A stretch of DNA of 64,000 bases from Geothrix sp. PMB-07 (GCF_030758935.1 NZ_CP132333.1:3410992-3474991); one strand, 5' to 3'. Counted from the first letter of the stretch, positions 8,560 to 17,531 are shown. The notes: generated by a model not told the origin, from the letters alone. Numbers and translations: made by a program.

Positions 8560-8593
8560 AGTGGACCAGCGGTTTTTCTCAATAGTGGATCTA
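8560..8593 (+). promoter_or_regulatory. Tandem ARYGGACCAG-type half-sites upstream of Ig-like lipoprotein gene
   Basis: AGTGGACCAG (8560-8569) is followed 24 bp later by AGTGGATCTA (8584-8593), with the T-rich spacer CGGTTTTTCTCAAT. Orientation relative to the downstream gene and spacing are the same as at the pairs upstream of the two leftward surface genes. It begins 16 bases after the kinase stop. Confidence 0.5.
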
Positions 8594-8689
8594 GGCCGGG
8601 AGTCCCTCCTGCGGAATGCTGGTTCAGCCGGGTGATGCCCGGCCTATGAAGCGATTTCACCCCCCACCGCTTCACCACAGGAGGTTGCC

Positions 8690-11074
8690 TTGTTCTTGCA
8701 CCTGACCCCAAGGTCGGGCCGCATGCGTATGCTTCGGCAGGCGTTCGGCCCCGTGTCCCTGGCCATGGCCTTCGCCCTGGCTTTCACCGCCTGCGGCGGC
8801 GGCGGAGGTTCCTCCTCGGGAACCCCCGTTTCCTCAGCACTCGCCATCGGCACCCAACCCGCCAATGCCACCGCCGCAGTGGGCGCCACGGCCACGTTCA
8901 ACGTGGTGGCCTCCGGTGGAGCCGCACCCTACACCTACCAGTGGAGCAAGACCCCCAAGGGTGGCACCGCCGCCGCCATCCCCGGCGCCACCTCGGCCGC
9001 GTACACCACGCCCGCTCTCGTGGCCGGTGATGATGGCGCCACCTTCACGGTGACCGTCAAGGATGCCGCCAACGCCAGTGTCACCAGCAATGCCGCCACG
9101 TTGACGATCGGCACCGTTCCCGGCGCCCTGGCGGTCACCCTGGCCGATCAGAGCGTGGCCTCCGGCACCCCCGCCACCTTCACCCCCACGGTGACCGGCG
9201 GCAAGTCCCCCTTCACCTACGCCTGGAAGAAGGCTGGCGCCACCATCACCGGCGCCACCGGCGCCACCTACACCACCCCCGCCACGAGCAGCGCCGATGA
9301 CGGCGTGCAGTACTTCGTGAGCGTGACGGATTCCGCCACCCCCGCCGCCACGGCCACCGCCTCGGCCATCCTGCATGTGACCAATCCGCCCCTGACCACC
9401 CTGTTCGACACCAAGCTCAGCGCGGTTCCCGCGGTGACCTTCCTGCTCAAGAAGTCCGATGGCACTGCCCTCGGATCCAGTGTCAAAGTGGATCAGCGGA
9501 TCACGGTCCCTGGCGGGTACACCGTCGCCAGCACGGACTCAGTGGCCGATGGCGCCACGGGCCACTTCCGCGCCCGCACCTACCCCATCCGTCTGGTGGG
9601 CGATACGAGCAAGAACGTGGGCGACCACCTGGAAAGCCTCACCGTGAGCCAGGATGCCACCCTCACCTACCAGGCCTCCAGGCAGAACTGGACCGTCGTG
9701 CTCAACGGATACGCCTCCTCGCCAGTATCCCCCGCTTCCTTCACGCCCCTTACCAGCTACGCCGTGGACATCTACCAGTGCGACAGCCAGGGCGTGGTCG
9801 CCTGGGGCCCCACTCAAACCGGCTTTGAAGATCCCCGCGTCCTGACCGTAACCGGCACGGTCGCTGCCAACGCCAACACCGTCACCTTCAACACCGAGCT
9901 GTTCAAGGGCACCTACCGGGCCGTCTTCATTCCCAAGGCCGGTTCCGATTTCGCCGCGGGCGTTCCCCTCTACCTTTCCGATGTCATCACCGTGGCCGGT
10001 GGCGGCGTCACCAACGAGAACCAGAGCCTGACCCTGCCGGGCCCCAGTGATGCGAAGCGCTTCACCCTCAAGCTCAGTCCCAAGACCGGAGCACCGGCCT
10101 TCGCCGCCAATGATTTCTCCGTGGAATTGCGAGACAAGACCTCCCTGCTGCGGGTCGCCTACGGGAAGATCAAGGCCGACGGCACCGTCTCCTTCCCCAC
10201 CAACCTGACCGATGTCATCGCTGCCGTCACCGACCTCCGCGCGGGACCGGCTCAGAACAAGGTCGTGGCGGTTAAAACCTTCACCGGCCTCACCACGAGC
10301 ACCCCCACCGCCACCCTCACCCAGTACAACGTGAAGGGCAGCGTAACGGCTCCAGTGCCCATTCCTGCCACGGCCAAGGTGACTGTGGGCCTCAAATCAG
10401 GCCTCACCGGCGCCAATTGGGACCGCGATCTGGGCTCCCTCGTCTTCCCCGTCACTCTCGCCACACCCTCATTCGACCTGAACCTCTTTGAGGGCGATTG
10501 GGCTGTCAGCGCCGATGCCGCCAGCATCCCCCAATGCCCAGATGGCCCCACGGTCGCCTTCACCCTGACCGCCGACAAGGCCGATGCCAACGTGGCCATT
10601 CCGACCGGCGGCATCATCACCGGCACCCTGCAGACCAAATCCAACATCACCCTGCCAAACATCCAGATCGACTTGGTTGACCCCAACACCGCCCGGGTTG
10701 TGAAGTCCACCACCAGCGGGGTCGGCGGCAAATACATCTTCTACGTGCCCTATGGCACCACCTACAACTTGGTAGTGGACTCCGACGCCTATGTGACCAC
10801 TGGCTTCACCGCCTCCGCCAGCAGTCCGACCGTGACTCGGGACCTGGTGCAGTATCCGGTCAACGGCCGCATCACTGATGGCTCCGTGGGCATTCCCGCC
10901 CGCGCCTACGCCGGTGCTGCCAACAATCCCATCACTGCCGCCGCCGACGGCACCTTCACCCTGAAGCTGTTTGAGGGCCAGAACTACGTCTGGATCAATC
11001 CCCCCGCAGGCCCGAGCAACCTGGGCCCGGCCGTTTTCACCAATGTCGTGGTCAACAGCACCACCGCACCGTAA
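8690..11074 (+). CDS. Ig-like domain lipoprotein of unknown function
   Basis: The frame is 794 codons from a TTG at 8690 that has AGGAGG five bases upstream. An ATG at 8723 is the alternative but lacks a ribosome-binding site. A signal peptide ends in FTAC (Cys35 from TTG), followed by a Gly/Ser run, so it is a lipoprotein. Two Ig-like repeats follow at about 45-135 and 138-225 (APYTYQWSK, SPFTYAWKK). The middle has no recognised domain. Residues about 665-730 look like a carboxypeptidase-regulatory beta-sandwich (GGIITGTLQTK through TTYNLVVDSDAYVT). No catalytic motif is visible. It probably acts as a surface-binding or structural protein. The tandem motif upstream links it to the MocR-like regulator's putative regulon. 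Confidence 0.8.
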   Translation: MFLHLTPRSGRMRMLRQAFGPVSLAMAFALAFTACGGGGGSSSGTPVSSALAIGTQPANATAAVGATATFNVVASGGAAPYTYQWSKTPKGGTAAAIPGATSAAYTTPALVAGDDGATFTVTVKDAANASVTSNAATLTIGTVPGALAVTLADQSVASGTPATFTPTVTGGKSPFTYAWKKAGATITGATGATYTTPATSSADDGVQYFVSVTDSATPAATATASAILHVTNPPLTTLFDTKLSAVPAVTFLLKKSDGTALGSSVKVDQRITVPGGYTVASTDSVADGATGHFRARTYPIRLVGDTSKNVGDHLESLTVSQDATLTYQASRQNWTVVLNGYASSPVSPASFTPLTSYAVDIYQCDSQGVVAWGPTQTGFEDPRVLTVTGTVAANANTVTFNTELFKGTYRAVFIPKAGSDFAAGVPLYLSDVITVAGGGVTNENQSLTLPGPSDAKRFTLKLSPKTGAPAFAANDFSVELRDKTSLLRVAYGKIKADGTVSFPTNLTDVIAAVTDLRAGPAQNKVVAVKTFTGLTTSTPTATLTQYNVKGSVTAPVPIPATAKVTVGLKSGLTGANWDRDLGSLVFPVTLATPSFDLNLFEGDWAVSADAASIPQCPDGPTVAFTLTADKADANVAIPTGGIITGTLQTKSNITLPNIQIDLVDPNTARVVKSTTSGVGGKYIFYVPYGTTYNLVVDSDAYVTTGFTASASSPTVTRDLVQYPVNGRITDGSVGIPARAYAGAANNPITAAADGTFTLKLFEGQNYVWINPPAGPSNLGPAVFTNVVVNSTTAP

Positions 11075-11100
11075 CCCCCGGGGGCAACCCCACGCGAGCG

Positions 11101-11124
11101 AATGCCCGGCCTCGGCCGGGCATT
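11101..11124 (+). terminator. Hairpin terminator after Ig-like lipoprotein gene
   Basis: A perfect 10-bp stem AATGCCCGGC / GCCGGGCATT with a CTCG loop starts 26 bases after the stop and is followed by TTGTCGTT. It also sits 23 bases beyond the leftward gene 11147-11812 and may serve both. Confidence 0.7.
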
Positions 11125-11146
11125 TGTCGTTCCAGACGCGCCTGCC

Positions 11147-11812
11147 TCAGGGCTTTGAAGTTGCATGGGGAGGAAGTCGTGGGGCCACGGACAGCCTGGA
11201 TGGGCCGGGACCCGCCGCATGCGTTCCGGGGCTGGCGACGCGCATCCATCCCCATGCGAGGGCCCCGCCCAGCAGCACCCAGCCCACGGGCGAGCGCGCG
11301 GCGATGCGCACATCGGCCCAGGAGGGAAGCGCCGCGAAGAGCAGGTTCGCGGCGAGAAAAACAAACCCAAGCTCGGCCCACCCAAAGACGGGTTGGCTGC
11401 GCAGTCGCCAGAGCAGCAACAGGGCGGCAAGGGGCACCAGCAGCAACGGCGCCATGCCGACGAAGAAGGCGTTGTACCAACGCAGGTTCCTCAGGGCCAC
11501 GGAACCCAGCACGAATCCATGGCCTTCCCGTCGAGGCAACACCGTGAAGCGCGCCGGATCACCATTGAGCAGCTTGCCCACCAGCCAATGGCAGGCCTCA
11601 TGGCAGAGGGTGCCCGGCAGGGCCAGCAGGGCGCATAGCCAGAAGGAACGCCGCGCCCGGTTCAGCAGCCAGAGCATGATGGCCATGGCCAAGGGGTACA
11701 GCAGAGGCAGGGTTGCGCGACCCGCTCCCCACCGCCAGATCTGTGACACCGCCGCTCCGTGCATGGGGTCATTGGAGCATCCCGCGGATCCCGGATCCAC
11801 TCCGGCCGCCAT
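11147..11812 (-). CDS. Integral membrane HExxH protein (M50-like)
   Basis: This 221-residue protein has about five hydrophobic segments. The second begins LPGTLCHEACHWLVGKLL, so an HEACH (HExxH) motif lies at the cytoplasmic end of or inside a membrane helix, as in site-2-type (M50) zinc proteases. A second metal-ligand motif such as NPDG/LDG is not evident; YNAFFVGMAPLLLVP occupies that region and resembles the conserved helix near the active site in some M50-related families. It is therefore either a divergent intramembrane protease or an inactive relative. Start choice is uncertain: neither ATG at 11812 nor at 11764 has a clear ribosome-binding site. It is convergent with the lipoprotein gene. 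Confidence 0.65.
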   Translation of the reverse strand: MAAGVDPGSAGCSNDPMHGAAVSQIWRWGAGRATLPLLYPLAMAIMLWLLNRARRSFWLCALLALPGTLCHEACHWLVGKLLNGDPARFTVLPRREGHGFVLGSVALRNLRWYNAFFVGMAPLLLVPLAALLLLWRLRSQPVFGWAELGFVFLAANLLFAALPSWADVRIAARSPVGWVLLGGALAWGWMRVASPGTHAAGPGPSRLSVAPRLPPHATSKP

Positions 11813-12002
11813 GTTGATCGAGAGTCGATGGGCATAAGGGTGGCTTCTGGCCTGAGAGCCCTTTGGGAAGACGCAGGTCGACCTTCCAGGGACCTAGCGG
11901 GGATTTGATCTGTCTCGATACCTCGCCCGGGATGCGACTATCGTGGAAACCACCCCAGCCTTTTCCGACGGGCCCAGCCCGTTTCTTTCTCAGGAGCCAT
12001 GC

Positions 12003-13364
12003 ATGCGCCTCAGGTCCTTGACCCCCTTCCTGGTGGGAGCCGCCCTCGTGGCTGGCCCTGATCCATCGGCCAAACGCCCGGTGTGGCGGGTGCCCGTGGA
12101 GGTGAAAACCCTCGCCAACGGCCTGACCGTGGTGGTTTCCGAGGACCACGCCATGCCCACGGTGGGGGTGAGCATGGTCTACCGCGTGGGCATGCGGCTG
12201 GAACCCAAGGGCCGCACAGGCTTCGCGCACCTCTTTGAGCACATGATGTTCGAGGGCACCCCCGTGGCGAAGAAGGGCGTGTTCGACCGCGTCATCCAGG
12301 GCGGTGGCGGCCTGAACAACGGCTCCACCCGCTATGACTTCACGAACTACATCGAGTCGGCGCCCGCTTCGGCCCTGGAGCCCATTCTTTGGCTGGAAGC
12401 CGACCGGCTCAAGGCCCTGGATTTTTCCCCCCAGAACCTCAAGAACCAGCAGGAAGTGGTGAAGGAGGAGATCCGCGTCAACGTGAAGAACCAGCCCTAC
12501 GGCTCGTTCTGGCTGGACCTTCCCGCCGCGGCCTACGCGAAATGGGAAAACAACCACGACGGTTACGGGTCCTTCGAGGATCTGGACCGCGCCGACCTGA
12601 AGGACGTGCAAACCTTCCACAGCACCTACTACACCCCCAGCAATGCCGTGCTCGGCATCGCCGGAGACGTGAAGGCGGCGGAGGTCTTCGCGCTCGTTGA
12701 AAAACACTTCGGCCACATTCCCAGCGGGCCCAAACCCGCCCTGCCCGATCTCAAGGAGCCCCTGAACACCCAGGAAGTGCGTCTGGTGAAGACGGACCCC
12801 CTGGCCCGGGTGCCCGCCATCGTGATGGGCTGGAAGATGCCTGAGCGCGGCAGCAAGGATCATGCGGCCGCCGCCGTGCTGTCCGAGCTGCTGGTGGGCG
12901 GCGAAGCCTCCCGCGTCTACCTCGGGCTGGTGAAGGGCAAGGAGCTGCTGCTGAACGCCAGCGGCGGCCTCAACTCCGCCCTGGGCGGCCCCTGGGATTT
13001 CGACGGCCAGACCCTGTTCAGCCTCTTCGCCCTCTACAAGCCCAATGCGGACGCCGACAAGATCCTCGCTGCGGTGGACGAGATTATCGCCTCGGTCGGC
13101 AAACAGGGTGTCTCCGCCGCCGAGTTGGAGCGTACCAAAACCAAGATGCTGTCCGACTACTACTCCGAGGTGGAAATCCCCCTGTCGCGTGCGGATGTCC
13201 TCGCGAAGATGCAGGCCCTCTGGGGCAGCGCAGCCCAGATCAATGAGATCCCCAAGCTCATCGAAGGTGTGACGGCCGAAGACCTCAAACGCGTGGCCGC
13301 CACCTACCTGACCCGGCCCAACCGCACCGTCATCGACTACCACACCGCCCCGGCGAAGAACTGA
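12003..13364 (+). CDS. M16 family zinc metallopeptidase, catalytic subunit
   Basis: This 453-residue protein starts at ATG 12003 with AGGAG seven bases upstream and carries a signal peptide. The pitrilysin zinc motif HLFEH is at residues 76-80, preceded by GFA, and the third ligand Glu lies in EVVKEEIRVN (about 155). The C-terminal M16 half includes PAIVMGWKMPERG and VSAAELERTKTKML. It is one half-length unit of the type that pairs with a second M16 polypeptide. The partner gene follows 10 bases downstream. Likely role: periplasmic degradation of peptides. Confidence 0.93.
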   Translation: MRLRSLTPFLVGAALVAGPDPSAKRPVWRVPVEVKTLANGLTVVVSEDHAMPTVGVSMVYRVGMRLEPKGRTGFAHLFEHMMFEGTPVAKKGVFDRVIQGGGGLNNGSTRYDFTNYIESAPASALEPILWLEADRLKALDFSPQNLKNQQEVVKEEIRVNVKNQPYGSFWLDLPAAAYAKWENNHDGYGSFEDLDRADLKDVQTFHSTYYTPSNAVLGIAGDVKAAEVFALVEKHFGHIPSGPKPALPDLKEPLNTQEVRLVKTDPLARVPAIVMGWKMPERGSKDHAAAAVLSELLVGGEASRVYLGLVKGKELLLNASGGLNSALGGPWDFDGQTLFSLFALYKPNADADKILAAVDEIIASVGKQGVSAAELERTKTKMLSDYYSEVEIPLSRADVLAKMQALWGSAAQINEIPKLIEGVTAEDLKRVAATYLTRPNRTVIDYHTAPAKN

Positions 13365-13374
13365 GGAGATGGAC

Positions 13375-14790
13375 ATGAAGCTCACCCGCCACGCCCTGGT
13401 TCTGATGCTCGCCTCCTGCGGGCTCGGCCTCTTCGCCGGCCACGAGGAAGCGCCCCTGCCCAAGGACCTGCCGCCCTACGGCGCCGAACGCCCGATCCCG
13501 CCCCTGGCCATCACGCAGCGCACCCTGCCCAATGGGCTCACGGTCTGGCTCCTGAACCGCCCGGGTTTCCCCAAGGTCGCCGCCACCCTCGCCGTGCGCG
13601 GCGGCAACGCCCATGATGCCCCCACAGCCCAGGGCCTGAGCGGCCTCATGGCGGGCCTGCTGACGGAGGGCACCGCCCGGCGCAGCTCCAAACAGATCGC
13701 CGAGGAACTCCAAACCATCGGCGGCGACCTGGGCGGGTACGCGGGCCCCGACGCCGTCTTCATCCAAGCTTCGAGCCTGAGCCACGGGCTGCCCACCCTG
13801 CTTGATCTCCTGGCGGACGTGGCCCGGCACCCCGCCTTCCCCGCCAACGAGGTGGAGCTCGCCAAGGCGAACACCCTGCAGGGCCTGCAGGCCCAGGAAG
13901 CCAGCCCCGCCTTCAAGGCCGGCAAGGCCTTCAACGCGGCCATCTTCGGCGACCATCCCTATGCCTTCTTCTCCGTCAGCCCCGAGGTGCTGAAGGCCGC
14001 CACGCCCGAAACCCTGCGCGCCCTCCACCAGGGCCGGTTCCAGCCCAGCCAGGCCGCGCTCGTCATCAGCGGCGACCTGCAGGTGGACAGCACCCTCAAG
14101 CTGATCACCGCCGCCTTCGGCGACTGGAAGGATGCCGGGGCCGCACTCAAGCCCCTGCCCCAGGCACCCGCCACTTCAGCCCACCAATTCCAGCTGCTGC
14201 CCCGGCCCGGTTCGGTGCAGTCCACCCTGCGCGTGGGGCGCCCCGCCGTGCCGGTCACCCACCCGGACTACATCCCGCTGCAGCTGGCCAACGTGATCCT
14301 GGGCGGTTCCTTCGACAGCCGCATCACCAAGAACATCCGAGAGGACAAGGGCTACACCTACTCGCCCGGCGCCCGCGCCGCAGGCATGCAGGCGGGCGGA
14401 AGCTACACCGTGCGCGCCGATGTGCGCACCGAGGTGACCGCGGCCAGCCTGATGGAGATCTTCTACGAGATGGACCGCATGGGCACCACCACCGTCGGGG
14501 AAGATGAGCTGCTGCGCGCCAAGCGCTACATGGGCGGCACCACCCTCTTCCAGAACCAGATGCTCCGGGCCCTCACGGGCACCCTGGCCCTCTACTGGGT
14601 GAACGGCCAGAAACCCGAAGCCCTCTCCGAGTTCATCCCCAAGGTGAACGCGGTCTCCGCGGCGGAAGTGCGCCGCATCGGCCGCGCCTACTTCGCCTCC
14701 AAGGACCAGTCCGTGGTGGTGGTGGGGGATGAGGCGAAGGCCAAGGCTGAGCTCGAACACTTCGGCCCGGTACAAATCCTGAAGAACTGA
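13375..14790 (+). CDS. M16 family peptidase-like protein, non-catalytic partner
   Basis: This 471-residue exported protein has an M16 fold (LPNGLTVWLLNRPGFPKV, ISGDLQVDSTLKLITAAFGDW, NVILGGSFDSRI, LREDKGYTYSPGA-like segment). The zinc-binding region reads GLSGLMAGLLTEGT, so neither His nor Glu of HxxEH is kept and it should not bind zinc. Paired M16 units with one active and one inactive subunit are well known (mitochondrial processing peptidase type). The first in-frame ATG at 13369 touches the GAGGAG ribosome-binding site, so the second ATG at 13375, six bases away, is the likely start. It forms an operon with the catalytic unit. Confidence 0.9.
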   Translation: MKLTRHALVLMLASCGLGLFAGHEEAPLPKDLPPYGAERPIPPLAITQRTLPNGLTVWLLNRPGFPKVAATLAVRGGNAHDAPTAQGLSGLMAGLLTEGTARRSSKQIAEELQTIGGDLGGYAGPDAVFIQASSLSHGLPTLLDLLADVARHPAFPANEVELAKANTLQGLQAQEASPAFKAGKAFNAAIFGDHPYAFFSVSPEVLKAATPETLRALHQGRFQPSQAALVISGDLQVDSTLKLITAAFGDWKDAGAALKPLPQAPATSAHQFQLLPRPGSVQSTLRVGRPAVPVTHPDYIPLQLANVILGGSFDSRITKNIREDKGYTYSPGARAAGMQAGGSYTVRADVRTEVTAASLMEIFYEMDRMGTTTVGEDELLRAKRYMGGTTLFQNQMLRALTGTLALYWVNGQKPEALSEFIPKVNAVSAAEVRRIGRAYFASKDQSVVVVGDEAKAKAELEHFGPVQILKN

Positions 14791-14809
14791 GCCGCCATTC
14801 ACTTGCCTA

Positions 14810-14835
14810 AAGGGGCCGCCCGTGGGCGGCCCCTT
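14810..14835. terminator. Bidirectional hairpin terminator
   Basis: An 11-bp stem AAGGGGCCGCC / GGCGGCCCCTT with a CGTG loop lies between two convergent genes, the M16 operon and the serine hydrolase. A-runs and T-runs flank both sides. Confidence 0.75.
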
Positions 14836-14847
14836 TCATGTTCAACC

Positions 14848-16635
14848 CTACTTGCGGGTGAGCAGGCTTTCCCCGCTGGGGTCGATCTGTTTGAGGGAGG
14901 TCACCTGGCCGTTCACCAGCACGAACTCAAAGATGAGATCAGAAAATTCAGGACTGCGGAATTTCAGACCGCGGTAGGGCAGGAGCTTCGTCTGAGGCTG
15001 CCCTGGGGCGACGATCGCCAAGCCGGCCCCCTCTTTGAATTGAACCTGCACCTTGTAGCCCGTGGCGGTCTCGTAAGTACCCACCAGCTTTCCGGCCATG
15101 GCCGGATCCAGGGCCGGGGCCCGGCGCACAAAGGTGGCTTCGGATTCATCCAGGCTCATGACAGCCCTGTCCACGTCGCCCTGGGGGCTGGTCTGGAAAT
15201 TCACGGACCACTTGCCGTCTTCCTCGTCATCGGCCGTGTCGAACCGATCGTAATGGAAGTGGCTCAGCGCGAATTTCATCTTGTGGAAGTCGAACTGCAA
15301 CTGGTCGCCCACCTTGCCGATGGTGAGAATCCCGTAGGCGGGATGCTCGAATTCACCGGTGAAATCATCCAATGGGTGGGAGGGATGGGTACCCTTCACC
15401 TGATCCGCGCCGGCCTTGGCACGGGAAGCGGTGCCCTCCTTCTTGCCCTTGAGACGGATGTCCAGCATGCGGGCCGGCCAGGGCGTTTGATCGAGGCCCA
15501 GCAAGAATTCGTACACGTTGTAGGAGATCGGGTTGTAGAGCATCGCATCGTGGTTGCCGAGCACGAACACGATGACGCCCAGCTTCTCCTTGGGCATGAA
15601 GGACACCTGGGAATGGAAGCCTGGCAGATCGCCCCCATGGAAGGTCAGCAGGTGGCCACAGTAGGTGGCCATCTCCCGCGCCATGCCATAGGCGGGATTC
15701 AGCACTTCCCACCAGCCGCGGGATTCGGGATTGGGATTGCTGAGGCCGATGGCGGGCTCCAGGGTCGCCTTCAGCACCGCCGATGGCAGCACCTGCTGGC
15801 CCTTGTACTTTCCGTCATTCATGAGCGCCGCCAGCCAGTGCGACATGTCCTCCAGGCTGGAGATGATGGCACCGCAGGGCGCCATGCCGGCCGTATCCTC
15901 GTAGTAGGGCGCCTGGTACAGCTCGAAGCTGTCGCGCTTCTCTGTGAAGCCCACGCCGAAATCGGGCTGCTTCACCATGTCCGCCACGCTGTAGAGGCTC
16001 TGGTTCATCTCCAGCGGCTGGAAGATGCGCTGGCGGACGAACTCCTCCCAGGTCTTGCCCGACTTGAGCTCGATGACCTGCCCCACCGCCGCGTACATCA
16101 TGTTGTTGTAGAGGAAGAGCTGGCGCATGGGCTCCTTGGGTTCCATGTACTGGAGCTTCTGGAACAGCAATGCGCGGGAATCTGGAGACTTGTACCAGAT
16201 CGTGTCGTGGCGGGTGATGCCCGTGCGGTGGGCCAGCATGTCGCGCAGGGTCACCCGCGCGTTGAGGTTCTCGTCGTAGAAGCGGATGGACGGCACCGAT
16301 TCCTTGATGGGCTGGTCCCAGCTGAGCTTGCCCTCCTCCACCAGCATGCCCGCCGACACCGCCGTGAACAGTTTGGAGTTCGACGCGATCTGGAAGAGGG
16401 TCTTCGAGGTGAAGGGCAGCTTCTTGCCGTAGTCCCGGTAGCCATAGCCCTTGGCGAAGACCAGCTGATCGCCCGACACCACGGCGATGCCGATGCCCGG
16501 GCTGTTGAAATCCTTCATGACCTTGGCCATGTAGGCATCCAGCGGTTTCAGCCGCGCAGCCACTTCGGGCGCGGACGTTTGGGCCATGGCCACGGCAGCC
16601 ACGGCAGAGAGAAAGAGGCGGGGAAGCCACCGCAT
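14848..16635 (-). CDS. Exported serine hydrolase (beta-lactamase/S12 family)
   Basis: This 595-residue protein starts at ATG 16635 with AAGGAG eight bases upstream; the longer upstream frame lacks a site. A signal peptide (MRWLPRLFLSAVAAVAMAQ) leads into a class C beta-lactamase-like domain (about 25-390). The catalytic motif SxxK is SNSK in QIASNSKLFTAV, YxN is YNN in LFLYNNMMYAAVG, and the HxG box is in LLTFHGGDLPG. The C-terminal 200 residues form a beta-rich domain (EHPAYGILTIGKVGDQLQF) often attached to such enzymes. The likely substrate is a D-amino-acid peptide or an ester; true beta-lactamase activity is not implied. Confidence 0.9.
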   Translation of the reverse strand: MRWLPRLFLSAVAAVAMAQTSAPEVAARLKPLDAYMAKVMKDFNSPGIGIAVVSGDQLVFAKGYGYRDYGKKLPFTSKTLFQIASNSKLFTAVSAGMLVEEGKLSWDQPIKESVPSIRFYDENLNARVTLRDMLAHRTGITRHDTIWYKSPDSRALLFQKLQYMEPKEPMRQLFLYNNMMYAAVGQVIELKSGKTWEEFVRQRIFQPLEMNQSLYSVADMVKQPDFGVGFTEKRDSFELYQAPYYEDTAGMAPCGAIISSLEDMSHWLAALMNDGKYKGQQVLPSAVLKATLEPAIGLSNPNPESRGWWEVLNPAYGMAREMATYCGHLLTFHGGDLPGFHSQVSFMPKEKLGVIVFVLGNHDAMLYNPISYNVYEFLLGLDQTPWPARMLDIRLKGKKEGTASRAKAGADQVKGTHPSHPLDDFTGEFEHPAYGILTIGKVGDQLQFDFHKMKFALSHFHYDRFDTADDEEDGKWSVNFQTSPQGDVDRAVMSLDESEATFVRRAPALDPAMAGKLVGTYETATGYKVQVQFKEGAGLAIVAPGQPQTKLLPYRGLKFRSPEFSDLIFEFVLVNGQVTSLKQIDPSGESLLTRK

Positions 16636-16823
16636 GGGCACACTCCTTTTTGGGATCGACCTCCACACGGTCACAGGTCCCTCTCCATAGGGGAAGCAAA
16701 TACCGCGAGGTGGCCTCTTCCACCCAATCACACCAAAGCCTCCACGCCACCTTCATGGACCGGGTGGCTCAGCGGTGGACTTCCGTCGGTGATAGATGGA
16801 CTGAAAGCGCCGGCCCCCTGATG
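16636..16823. other. 188-bp intergenic region upstream of serine hydrolase gene
   Basis: The region contains the AAGGAG ribosome-binding site of the leftward hydrolase and several TGGAC(C/T) words (16756, 16776, 16797). Their 20-21 bp spacing does not fit the 24-bp motif of the surface-protein island. Nothing else is recognisable. Confidence 0.3.
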
Positions 16824-17354
16824 TCACATGGACTGAATCAGTGCAAAAAAGTTGCCCTGGGGGTCCTTGCATAGGATGTGCAGGCCAAAACCGGGGATGG
16901 CCTGTCTTTCCGTAACCAGCGCTCCCCCCTCCTGCAGCACTTTGGCACAGGTTTCATCCAGCGATTCAACTTGGATGGTGACAGAGACGCGGGGAGCGCC
17001 TGACTTCGATTGGACGATGCCCCCGGTGATTCCCTCTTTGGCGTTTCCCGCGGCCTTGATCTGCCAATACCGGACAGGATCCGGCAATTTCTGGATGGAC
17101 CACCCGAAGACCTGAGCATAGAACCTTCCGGCTTGTTCCGGATCCGGCACAGTGAACTCGAAATGGACCACATGAGGCAGAGAAGGGGAGGCGGGTTTCT
17201 GGGTCATGGGATAGGAGGCTCCTTCCTCGGGGACGACCCCTTTGCTGCCACGGGGAGGTTTGGAGGTGGCGTCGGGCCCGTTTTGGGCCTGGGATGGGCA
17301 AACAGGAAAAGCGACCAGGCCAAGCGCAAGTAGAATCGCGTGCATTCGTCTCAT
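16824..17354 (-). CDS. Exported VOC (glyoxalase-like) family protein
   Basis: This 176-residue protein has a signal peptide (HAILLALGLVAFPVCPSQAQ) and then a single VOC unit at about 58-175: HVVHFEFTVPDPEQAGRFYA, FGWSIQKLPDP, GGIVQSKSG and KDPQGNFFALIQ. The arrangement is typical of the small VOC proteins with a Lys-Asp-Pro-x-Gly-Asn-x-Phe ending. His/Glu metal ligands are only partly kept. Export is unusual, because most VOC proteins are cytoplasmic. Start 17354 is chosen because GGAG lies six bases upstream and the signal peptide begins there. The substrate is unknown. Confidence 0.85.
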   Translation of the reverse strand: MRRMHAILLALGLVAFPVCPSQAQNGPDATSKPPRGSKGVVPEEGASYPMTQKPASPSLPHVVHFEFTVPDPEQAGRFYAQVFGWSIQKLPDPVRYWQIKAAGNAKEGITGGIVQSKSGAPRVSVTIQVESLDETCAKVLQEGGALVTERQAIPGFGLHILCKDPQGNFFALIQSM

Positions 17355-17485
17355 GTCGGCTCCGGAAGATGCATCATAAAAGCGGCCCCGGCATTCTTGA
17401 GCCGTTCCGCCAAACCGATGCCCTTCATCGGCGATTGGTTGTCCTGTGGCGCTGATCCGCGCCAGGTGGACAGGCCCGCCGTCAA

Positions 17486-17511
17486 AAAGGGCCGCCCTAA
17501 GGCGGCCCTTT
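17486..17511 (-). terminator. Hairpin terminator of the M13 peptidase gene
   Basis: The stem AAAGGGCCGCC / GGCGGCCCTTT with loop CTAA begins 21 bases beyond the M13 gene stop. Read leftward it is followed by TTTTTGACGG, as expected for an intrinsic terminator. Confidence 0.75.
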
Positions 17512-17531
17512 CCCAATGAATCCGTGCAGGA

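Noticed and set aside
14803-16821. A 672-codon open frame opposite the serine hydrolase gene
   Set aside because: It mirrors the codon positions of the hydrolase gene, lacks a recognisable domain and is Gly/His/Val-rich as expected for an antisense shadow in GC-rich DNA.
16755-16835. Further copies of the ARYGGACCAG motif (TGGACC/TGGACT words) upstream of the serine hydrolase gene
   Set aside because: Spacing is 20-21 and 32 bp, not 24-25; the words match only in the TGGAC core and one lies inside a coding region.
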